From positions 62,001 to 126,000 of the forward strand of contig NZ_CP047420.1 of assembly GCF_009866655.1 (NCBI RefSeq): 64,000 nt of DNA. Direction: 5' to 3'. The notes below the pieces were generated by a model. The model was given only the letters and a program-made list of their open reading frames with translations. It was not told where the DNA came from and ran no database searches. Below, piece after piece: positions 53,535 through 61,737 of the stretch. The position numbers and the translations under genes are program-made. Source of the stretch: Rathayibacter sp. VKM Ac-2804. Lineage in GTDB: Bacteria; Actinomycetota; Actinomycetes; Actinomycetales; Microbacteriaceae. How positions within the stretch are numbered: position 1 is the stretch's first letter; each line of letters opens with the position of its first letter.

Positions 53535-53705
53535 ATGACTGGTCTGGGCGTCGTCCTCTCTTTCGTGCTCTTCCTCGGCGGCATCCTGGTGCTCGGCAAC
53601 TCGTTCCTGCTGCCCGACCTCGCCGGCTTCCTCTTCTTCGGCGGGATCCTGATGATCTCGGCGTCGCTCGGGCTCGCCTTCCACCTGCTGCCGAAGTCGG
53701 AGTAG
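53535..53705 (+). CDS. 56-residue two-helix membrane protein
   Basis: Short but well-formed: MTGLGVVLSFVLFLGG... with hydrophobic helices at about 4-22 and 28-50, and ending LLPKSE. ATG 53535 lies 72 bases after the HAD gene. No family known to me; similar tiny proteins occur in related genomes (recollection). The long hydrophobic alternation supports translation. Too short for most gene callers. Confidence 0.65.
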   Translation: MTGLGVVLSFVLFLGGILVLGNSFLLPDLAGFLFFGGILMISASLGLAFHLLPKSE

Positions 53706-53753
53706 CGCTCAGCGCCTCCCGCGCACCGCGGCCGCCCGGCGCCGCGCGGGCTC

Positions 53754-54218
53754 TCAGCCCAGGTAGTTCGCGTCGAGGTTGATGACGTTGCCGATGTAGA
53801 CCGCCTCGCCCGCCCCCGCGACGCCGGGGTTCATCCGCAGCAGCTGCTGCACGGGGATCCCGAAGCGCTGGGCGATGTCGAAGAACGAGTCGCCCGAGAC
53901 CACGGTGTAGGTCACGATGTCGCCCGCGGCGTTCCTGGTCGGCTCGCCGGACGCACCGGGGACCGCGCCGTTGTCCACGGCGAACGCCGTCTCCGGGATC
54001 ACCGGGACGTCGTTCGGAGTGAAGGTGACCGTCGCCTCCGGAACCGGCACGAAGACCGTGGCGGTCGACTGCGGGAGCGCCGCCGTGACGGTCGGATCGG
54101 GAGTCGGCGTCGCCGTGGCGAAGACCGTGACCGTGGGGGCCGGAGCCGGTGCGGAGCAGCCGGCGAGCGCCGCCGCCGCCACGAGCGCGAGCGCGCCTCC
54201 GAGTACTCGTGCGCGCAT
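53754..54218 (-). CDS. LysM-domain lipoprotein
   Basis: 154 residues. Signal peptide with lipobox LAGC (Cys near 23), a Thr/Pro/Val-rich linker (ATPTPDPT), then one LysM domain (about 105-150; YTVVSGDSFFDIAQRFGIPVQQLL). LysM binds peptidoglycan, so this is an outer-leaflet lipoprotein that contacts the wall. ATG 54218. It stands alone. Confidence 0.9.
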   Translation of the reverse strand: MRARVLGGALALVAAAALAGCSAPAPAPTVTVFATATPTPDPTVTAALPQSTATVFVPVPEATVTFTPNDVPVIPETAFAVDNGAVPGASGEPTRNAAGDIVTYTVVSGDSFFDIAQRFGIPVQQLLRMNPGVAGAGEAVYIGNVINLDANYLG

Positions 54219-54324
54219 CTGCTCCCCCTCGTCGCGCCCTCCCCCGGGCGCACGGTCCCACCCTAGAAGAAGGACGGGGAGCGGAGTGACCGGACGGCGC
54301 GGCGGATCGGACGCCGGGCGCCGG

Positions 54325-54627
54325 TCACGCTTTCGGCTCGGGCAGCAGCCGCAGCCCGCCGCCGCCGTTCGCCGCATCCATCAGCACCTCGACCCAGGAC
54401 GGGTTGATCGTCGGCTGGCGACTGCCGGCGAAGTGGAACTGCAGCGCGATGTTCGGATTCATCCAGAACGAGTGGCGGCCGCGCGCCCCCTCGGGCATCG
54501 AGTCGAGGGTGAGGCTGAAGCGCTCGTCGCGCCGGAACTTCGCGTAGACGACGATCTGCAGGTGCGCGAGGGTCCGGTCCTCGATCTCGATCACGGCCGG
54601 CGGTGTGCCGTAGAGGAATTGACCCAT
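54325..54627 (-). CDS. DUF7882-type small protein
   Basis: 100 residues. MGQFLYGTPPAVIEIEDRT, VYAKFRRDERF and HSFWMNPNIALQFHFAG are typical of a small Microbacteriaceae family. It is often wrongly labelled ATP-dependent DNA ligase, but it lacks the ligase motif. Function is unknown. It lies 44 bases after the MarR gene on the same strand, with CTAG repeats in between. Confidence 0.8.
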   Translation of the reverse strand: MGQFLYGTPPAVIEIEDRTLAHLQIVVYAKFRRDERFSLTLDSMPEGARGRHSFWMNPNIALQFHFAGSRQPTINPSWVEVLMDAANGGGGLRLLPEPKA

Positions 54628-54642
54628 GGAGCCAGCCTATCC

Positions 54643-54676
54643 CTAGTCCGACTCTTTACTAGAAGGTCTAGCTAGT
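54643..54676. promoter_or_regulatory. CTAG-rich site between the MarR and DUF7882 genes
   Basis: Four CTAG words (54643, 54659, 54668, 54672) and an ACTAG...CTAGT imperfect palindrome in 34 bases, in DNA where CTAG is otherwise rare. Possibly the MarR operator or an internal promoter. Confidence 0.4.
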
Positions 54677-55229
54677 TCTCGGCTTCGTCGGAGGCGGCGG
54701 CGGGGGCGGCGGCGCCCGTCTCGACCTCGTCCGCGTCGATCTCGTCGACGGCGGCGCCCATCCGGCGGAGGAAGTTGACGACCACCTCGGCCTCACCCGC
54801 GTCGAGGTCCTCGGCGATCTCGAGCATCCGGCGGTGCATCTGCTGCAGCGTCTCGCGGACCTCCTGATCGCTGTCGACCGTGGCCTCGACGACGATGCCG
54901 CGCCGGTCGCTCGGGTGCGGCTTCCGCACCAGGTGCCCGCTGCGGACGAGGCGGTCGATCAGCACGGTGGTCGAGGCGGAGGAGATCGAGAGGTGGGCGG
55001 CGAGGTCCTTCGCGCTGACGAGGTCGCCCTCGCGCTGCCGGCGGAGCAGGAACTGGATCGCGATGAGGTCGGTCTCGCCCATCGCCATCTTCTCGCGCGT
55101 GCGGCGGCGCATCGCGACCTCGGAGACGCGGTAGCCGCGCATCGCGCTCAGCACCTCGACGGCACGACGCGTCGACGACTCGTCCGGGTACCAGTAGCCG
55201 GCGCCGCCCCGGACCGTCGTCTCGCTCAT
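54672..55229 (-). CDS. MarR-family transcriptional regulator
   Basis: 185 residues. The winged helix spans about 48-125: TDLIAIQFLLRRQ, LVSAKDLAAHLSISSASTT (recognition helix) and HPSDRRGIVVEAT (the wing DxRR motif). The N-terminal 40 residues and the acidic C-terminus are extra. Likely a repressor of its own operon with DUF7882. ATG 55229. The divergent ABC-F gene starts 77 bases away. Confidence 0.9.
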   Translation of the reverse strand: MSETTVRGGAGYWYPDESSTRRAVEVLSAMRGYRVSEVAMRRRTREKMAMGETDLIAIQFLLRRQREGDLVSAKDLAAHLSISSASTTVLIDRLVRSGHLVRKPHPSDRRGIVVEATVDSDQEVRETLQQMHRRMLEIAEDLDAGEAEVVVNFLRRMGAAVDEIDADEVETGAAAPAAASDEAEN

Positions 55230-55305
55230 CCGGCCATCCTAGACGCGCGTGCAATCAGGCCGTCTAGCGAGATCGGGCCCCCGCGCACCCGCCTACGCTG
55301 GACCG

Positions 55306-56976
<1,671 letters not shown>

Positions 56977-56991
56977 CCCGCGCGCTCGACC

Positions 56992-58236
56992 TCACAGCGA
57001 CGCGGCGCGCGCCAGCAGCAGCGCGCGGGTGCGCTCGTTGCCGGCCAGCGAGGCGGCCGTCGCGAGCTCGGCCCGCGCCTCCTCCCGCCGGCCCAGGCGC
57101 GCGAGCAGCTCGCCGCGCACACTCGGCAGCAGGTGCGAGGCCCGCAGGGCGCCCTCGGTCGCGAGCCGGTCGACGACGAGCAGCGCGGAGGCGGGGCCGG
57201 TCGCCATCGACAGCGCGACGGCGCGGTTCAGCTCGACGACCGGACTCGGCGACACCCGCCCGAGGATCTCGTACAGCAGCACGATGCGCTCCCAGTCGGT
57301 CGCGGCCACGCTCGGCGCGATCGCGTGGCACTCGGCGATCGCCGCCTGCAGTCCGTAGGAGCCGCGGCCCTTGCCGACGCGATCGGCGCGCCGCAGCGCC
57401 TCCCGGCCGCGCTCGATCTGGCCGCGGTCCCAGCGGGTGCGGTCCTGGTCCTCGAGCAGGACCGGAGAGCCGTCGGGCGCCGTCCGCGCCGCGAACCGGG
57501 AGGCCTGCAGCTCCATCAGGGCGAGCAGCCCCAGCACCTCGGGCTCGCGCGGCAGGAGCGCGGCGAGCACCCGCCCGAGCCGCAGCGCCTCCCCCGCCAC
57601 CTCGGTGCGCAGCCAGCGGTCCCCCGAGGTCGCCGCGTAGCCCTCCGTGAAGACCAGATAGACGACCCCGAGCACCGCGTCGAGCCGCGCCTTCCACTCC
57701 GCCGGCTCCGGGACCTCGAACGGCACGCCCGACGCCGCGAGCGACTTCTTCGCCCGGACGATGCGCTGCTGGACGGTCGCGACCGGCACCAGGAACAGCC
57801 GCGCGATCGCCTCCGTCCCGAGCCCGCCGACGAGGCGCAGGGTGAGCGCGATGCTCGCCTCCCGGGACAGGACGGGGTGGCAGGCGGTGAAGACCAGCCG
57901 GAGCACGTCGTCCTCGATCGGCCGCCACTCGACGTCGATGCTTTCCTCGAGGGTGCGCGCGAGCAGGCGGTAGCGGTCGTCGAGCGCGGTCCTGCGCCGC
58001 CAGCCGTCGATCGCCCGGCGCTTGGCCACCGCCGTCAGCCAGGCCCCGGCGTTGCGCGGGACACCGGTCGTCGGCCACTGCTCGAGCGCCTCGACGAGGG
58101 CCTCCTGCGCCAGGTCCTCGGCCACGCCGACGTCACCGGTGACCCGGGCGAGCGTCGCGACGATGCGCGCGCTCTCGATGCGCCAGACGGCGGCGACCCG
58201 TGCGCGGGTCTCCTGCCCGGGAGCCGTCGGCGTCAT
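56992..58236 (-). CDS. ECF42-type sigma factor with long C-terminal extension
   Basis: 414 residues. Region 2 with VAEDLAQEALVEALEQWP (about 36-53), region 4 with GGLGTEAIARLFLVPVATVQQRI (about 135-157), then a 230-residue DUF6596/TPR-like extension carrying VVELNRAVALSMATGP near 342. The extension and the preceding YciI gene are the marks of ECF42, which has no anti-sigma factor and is probably regulated through its own C-terminus. It starts 1 base after the YciI stop, so they form an operon. Confidence 0.92.
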   Translation of the reverse strand: MTPTAPGQETRARVAAVWRIESARIVATLARVTGDVGVAEDLAQEALVEALEQWPTTGVPRNAGAWLTAVAKRRAIDGWRRRTALDDRYRLLARTLEESIDVEWRPIEDDVLRLVFTACHPVLSREASIALTLRLVGGLGTEAIARLFLVPVATVQQRIVRAKKSLAASGVPFEVPEPAEWKARLDAVLGVVYLVFTEGYAATSGDRWLRTEVAGEALRLGRVLAALLPREPEVLGLLALMELQASRFAARTAPDGSPVLLEDQDRTRWDRGQIERGREALRRADRVGKGRGSYGLQAAIAECHAIAPSVAATDWERIVLLYEILGRVSPSPVVELNRAVALSMATGPASALLVVDRLATEGALRASHLLPSVRGELLARLGRREEARAELATAASLAGNERTRALLLARAASL

Positions 58237-58237
58237 G

Positions 58238-58678
58238 TCAGCCGTTCTCGGCGCGGGCCTTCTCGTCCTCGCGCCAGCCGGCCTCCTTCTGCAGGTACTC
58301 GTTGTCGGCGAAGTCCGCGAAGTCGCTCTCGTCGGTGACGCGGCGCACCTCGAGCGTGTTGCCGGGGACGAGCGGGCAGCGCAGCGCCCACTCCTTCGCC
58401 TCCTCCTTCGAGGAGACCTGGATGATCCAGAAGCCGTTGAACAGCTCGTGCGTCTCGCCGTAGGGGCCGTCGGTGATCGCGGCCGGCTCGGAGGAGAAGT
58501 CGACCACGAACCCGGAGGTCGCGACGTCGTCGGAGAGGCCCTCGCCCGCGAGCAGGACGCCCGCGGTGATCATCGCCTCGTTGTACTGCCCCATCCGGGT
58601 GATGATCTCGTCGAACGGGATCTCCTCGTAGGCGGCCTTGGCGGCGTCGGTCGCGCGCATGATCAGCATGTACTTCAC
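58238..58678 (-). CDS. YciI/DGPF-domain protein linked to ECF42
   Basis: 146 residues from GTG 58678, which has GAGGAGAAC just before it. YCII fold: KYMLIMRATDAAKA, ITDGPYGETHELFNGFWII (DGPF motif near 72-90) and VEVRRV-type strand. Such proteins are commonly encoded with ECF42 and are usually among its targets; enzymatic role unknown. First gene of the operon. Confidence 0.9.
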   Translation of the reverse strand: MKYMLIMRATDAAKAAYEEIPFDEIITRMGQYNEAMITAGVLLAGEGLSDDVATSGFVVDFSSEPAAITDGPYGETHELFNGFWIIQVSSKEEAKEWALRCPLVPGNTLEVRRVTDESDFADFADNEYLQKEAGWREDEKARAENG

Positions 58679-59035
58679 GGTGTTCTCCTCGAGAGTCGCG
58701 GGCGCTGTCTGCGCCCTCCTACTATCGCGTCGAACGGCGCCCCCCGATATCGACACCTCCACCGAGAAGAATCGGAATCATGCCGGTCGGCGTCTCGGTG
58801 GTGAGCGAAAGGACCCGCGGCGGCCCGTTCATGCTGGTCGAGTAGCCCCGAAGGGGTGTATCGAGACCCGCCGTCACCAGCAGGGCGGGTCTGCAGACTC
58901 CACTTCTGACGCTGGCGGATCTCGATACGCCCGCTGCGCGGGCTACTCGATCAGCATGGCTATCCCCATACGAACTAGGTGATCGTTCCCAGGAGACCCA
59001 CCCACCCAGCACGCCGACCCGCCGCCCCGGCCGTC
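58679..59035. repeat. Gene-free gap with a composite family A element (copy 8)
   Basis: Left arm 58830-58869 (CATGCTGGTCGAGTAGCC ... TATCGAGACCC), a core with GGCGGGTCTGCAGAC, and right arm 58917-58958 (GGATCTCGATACGCCCGC ... TCGATCAGCATG): 129 bp, the same size as copy 6. The first 100 bases must hold the YciI-ECF42 promoter. No gene is seen. Confidence 0.85.
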
Positions 59036-59419
59036 CTACTTCCGCCCGCGCGCCGCCCGCTTCGCCGCGTTGAACGCGATCGCCGCGCGCACGAGCCCCG
59101 CGAGCGCCTCCTCCTGGATCGCGTCCCCCTCGGCGAACTCCACCGAGCGGCGCTGGTTCCCGCCGAGCTCCCCGTTGAAGATCCCCGCCGGATCCTCGAG
59201 CGACGCCCCGTACATGAAGCCGAGCTTCACCTTCTTCTGGAAGATGTTGCCGACCACGAGGATGCCGTCGAGCTCCCAGACCGGCGCGCCCCTCCACTTC
59301 CACTCCTCGACGATGCCCGGATCGACTTCGAGGATGATCCGCCGCGCCTCACCGAGCAGCTCCCCCCGCCAATCGGGATGCTTCGCGATCAGGCCGTCGA
59401 TCTCCTCGCCGGGCGTCAC
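59036..59419 (-). CDS. DUF1801 protein in the luxS operon
   Basis: 127 residues from GTG 59419, overlapping the mtn stop (GTGA). IVEEWKWRGAPVWELDGI (about 38-55), VKLGFMYGASLED and FNAAKRAARGRK are typical of the YdhG/DUF1801 family. It is third in an operon with luxS and mtn. The role is unknown; translational coupling to SAH recycling genes suggests association with that pathway, or only convenience. Confidence 0.88.
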   Translation of the reverse strand: MTPGEEIDGLIAKHPDWRGELLGEARRIILEVDPGIVEEWKWRGAPVWELDGILVVGNIFQKKVKLGFMYGASLEDPAGIFNGELGGNQRRSVEFAEGDAIQEEALAGLVRAAIAFNAAKRAARGRK

Positions 59420-60132
59420 GCGGCCACGCCGGCGGGCACCGCGTCGAGCAGCGCGCGCACCACCGCGGCCGAGCGGTCCGCAGCGTCGTCCACGTGCGCC
59501 TCGAACGAGCCCGGCTCGCAGAGGTCCGAGATGCCGCGCACCGAGACGAACGGCAGCCCGTGCACGTACGCGGTCTGCGCGAGCGAGACCGACTCCATGT
59601 CGGTCGCCAGTGCCCCGTCGTAGAGGCCGCGCACCCGCGCGACGTGGTCGCCGGACACGAAGACGTCCCCGGACACGATCAGTCCGCGCCGCACGGTGAT
59701 CCCGCCGCCGTCCGGCAGCGACGCCGTGAGCTCCGCGGCGAGCGCCGGCCCGTGCCCCGAGTAGCGCGCCGGCATCCCCGGCACCTGCCCCATCGCGTAG
59801 CCGAACGCCTGCGCGTCCGCGTCGGTCTGCACGTACTCGTCGCCGACGACCACGTCGCCGACGCGCACCTCGGCCCCGAGTCCGCCCGCCGACCCCGCGC
59901 TGATCACCAGCGGCGCCCCGCCGACGCGGAGGATCGCCGCCGTCAGTCCGCCGGCCGCGTTCACGAGTCCCACGCCGGTGCGCACGAGCAGCACCGGGTG
60001 GCCGCCGACCTCGAGCGACCACTGCAGGGCGTTGCCCACCGCGACGGGCTCCGGTGCACCACCGGCCGCGACGAGGAACGGCTCGGCCTCCTCGTCCATC
60101 GCGACGAGGACGATCGCCTCGACCGCGCTCAC
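59416..60132 (-). CDS. mtnN: 5'-methylthioadenosine/S-adenosylhomocysteine nucleosidase
   Basis: 238 residues from GTG 60132. Nucleosidase motifs: [21 protein letters not shown] (about 78-98), SGDVFVSGD and the catalytic [12 protein letters not shown] (about 177-188), and RGISDLCEP with the catalytic Asp. It splits SAH into adenine and S-ribosylhomocysteine, the substrate of LuxS next door. It overlaps both neighbours by GTGA. Confidence 0.93.
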   Translation of the reverse strand: MSAVEAIVLVAMDEEAEPFLVAAGGAPEPVAVGNALQWSLEVGGHPVLLVRTGVGLVNAAGGLTAAILRVGGAPLVISAGSAGGLGAEVRVGDVVVGDEYVQTDADAQAFGYAMGQVPGMPARYSGHGPALAAELTASLPDGGGITVRRGLIVSGDVFVSGDHVARVRGLYDGALATDMESVSLAQTAYVHGLPFVSVRGISDLCEPGSFEAHVDDAADRSAAVVRALLDAVPAGVAA

Positions 60133-60596
60133 GCGGTGACCTGCTCCCACTGGTCGCGCTGCGCGAGGAAGGTGCGCGCCGCGTCCTGAGCGCCCTCGAG
60201 CGAGTGGTTCGCGCCCCAGCCGCACTGCGTCTCGTTCGCCGCGGGGACCTCGGTGGCCTCGGTGATGTCGCGGAGGGTCGACTCGACCAGATCGAGCACC
60301 TCGGCGAGCTCGGGCTCGCCCTGCAGGATCAGGTAGAAGCCGGTCTGGCAGCCCATCGGCGAGAAGTCGACGACGCGGTCGGAGTGGTTGCGCGACTTCT
60401 CGGCGAACAGGTGCTCGAGCGAGTGCACGGTCGGCATCTCGAGGTGTCCGCGGTTGGGCTGGGTGAAGCGCACGTCGTACTTGACGAGGTGGTCCCCCGC
60501 CGGGAGGGTCTTGGCGTCGGCCAGGCGCACGTAGGGCGCGGCGACGGTGCGGTGATCGAGGTTGAACGACTCGACGTTCATGCGCGGCTGATCCAC
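60129..60596 (-). CDS. luxS: S-ribosylhomocysteine lyase
   Basis: 155 residues from GTG 60596 (AAGGAG 7 bases upstream; an ATG 30 bases further up lacks one). The metal motif [13 protein letters not shown] (HxxEH) lies near 52-64, followed by [12 protein letters not shown] (near 77-88; catalytic Cys) and [12 protein letters not shown]. It makes homocysteine and DPD, the AI-2 precursor. Together with mtn it recycles SAH. A single family A arm lies upstream of the operon. Confidence 0.96.
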   Translation of the reverse strand: MDQPRMNVESFNLDHRTVAAPYVRLADAKTLPAGDHLVKYDVRFTQPNRGHLEMPTVHSLEHLFAEKSRNHSDRVVDFSPMGCQTGFYLILQGEPELAEVLDLVESTLRDITEATEVPAANETQCGWGANHSLEGAQDAARTFLAQRDQWEQVTA

Positions 60597-60684
60597 GGTG
60601 GTCTCCTTCTCCTGGGGTTCCTCCATTGTCCCCCCGCGCCGCAGTCGCATCGGGATCCGCAGCCCCGCCGTGCTGACGGTGGGC

Positions 60685-60724
60685 GGGTCTCGATACGCCC
60701 CTACGGGGCTACTCGACCAGCATG
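60685..60724. repeat. Family A repeat, single arm, copy 9
   Basis: GGGTCTCGATACGCCCCTAC ... CTCGACCAGCATG, between luxS (divergent) and the ribbon-helix-helix gene. Confidence 0.85.
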
Positions 60725-60761
60725 GGACCGCCCTCGGCTGCGGTCCTCCAGCGCCCGAGCA

Positions 60762-61022
60762 GTGCACGCTGAGGGCGCCGACGCGGCGGACGACGCGCGG
60801 GCCGCACTGCTGGCGGCCACCGGCGCCGCCACGCTCGACGACGCCGTGATCATCGCCAGGGGCCGCCCGCGGCTCGACGGCGGGGAGCCCGCCGGCCCGG
60901 TGTGGAAGGTCCGCTCGACCAGAGGGCTGGACCAGGAGGTGAGCCGGCTCGCGAAGAGCCGCGGCGTCAGCAAGTCGCAGATCCTCCGCGAGGCCGCTGC
61001 GGCCTACGTCGAGGCGTCCTGA
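60762..61022 (+). CDS. Ribbon-helix-helix (CopG-like) protein
   Basis: 86 residues from GTG 60762. The C-terminal 45 residues hold a ribbon-helix-helix domain: [35 protein letters not shown], with KVRSTRG the strand that contacts DNA. No toxin gene is adjacent, so it may be a solitary regulator or an orphan antitoxin. The start is uncertain. Confidence 0.6.
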   Translation: MHAEGADAADDARAALLAATGAATLDDAVIIARGRPRLDGGEPAGPVWKVRSTRGLDQEVSRLAKSRGVSKSQILREAAAAYVEAS

Positions 61023-61044
61023 CCCGGCGGCTCCGCCGACACCA

Positions 61045-61737
61045 CTAGCGCGCCGGCGCGTCCTCGCCCGGGACGAAGCGGTAGCCCATCCCCGCCTCCG
61101 TCAGCAGGAACCGCGGGTGCGCCGGGTCGGGCTCGAGCTTCTTGCGCAGCTGCGCCAGGTAGAGGCGGAGGTAGCCGGTGTCGGTCACGTGCGCCGGTCC
61201 CCAGATCTCGTCGAGCAGCGAGCGCCGGGTGACGAGCTTGCCCGCGTTGCGCACCAGGATCTCGAGCACCTGCCACTCCGTCGGCGTCAGCCGCACCGAG
61301 GCGCCGTCCCGGGTCGCGCTCTTCGCGACCAGGTCCACGGTCACGTCGCCGATCACCACCAGCGGCTCGCCCTCGGCCGGCTGCACGCGCCGCGACAGCG
61401 CCCGGATGCGCGCGAGCACCTCGTCCATCGAGAACGGCTTGGTCACGTAGTCGTCCGCACCGGCGTCGAGCGCGCCCACCTTGTCCGCCGAGCCCGTGCG
61501 CCCCGACACCACGAGTACCGGCGCGCTCGTCCAGCCGCGCAGGGCGTGGATCACCTCGATCCCGTCGAGCCGCGGCATGCCCAGGTCGATCATGTAGAGG
61601 TCCGGCCGCTCGTCGATCGCGCGGTTGATCGCCTCGGTCCCGTCGCCCGCGGTGACCACGTCGTAGCCGCGGGCGGTCAGCGTGATCCGCAGCGCCCGCA
61701 GGATCTGCGGGTCGTCGTCGGCGATCAGGATCTTCAT
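61045..61737 (-). CDS. kdpE: KdpE response regulator (OmpR type)
   Basis: 230 residues. Receiver: Asp8-Asp9-Asp10, phosphoacceptor Asp52 ([12 protein letters not shown]), Thr/Lys in [19 protein letters not shown] and TKPFSMDE. The C-terminal winged helix has [18 protein letters not shown] and [19 protein letters not shown], as in KdpE. The start overlaps the kdpD stop (ATGA). It activates the kdpFABC potassium pump genes, which are not in this window. Confidence 0.93.
   Translation of the reverse strand: MKILIADDDPQILRALRITLTARGYDVVTAGDGTEAINRAIDERPDLYMIDLGMPRLDGIEVIHALRGWTSAPVLVVSGRTGSADKVGALDAGADDYVTKPFSMDEVLARIRALSRRVQPAEGEPLVVIGDVTVDLVAKSATRDGASVRLTPTEWQVLEILVRNAGKLVTRRSLLDEIWGPAHVTDTGYLRLYLAQLRKKLEPDPAHPRFLLTEAGMGYRFVPGEDAPAR

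Noticed and set aside
54325..54627. ATP-dependent DNA ligase
   Set aside because: 100 residues, no KxDG ligase motif; this label is a known misannotation of the family.
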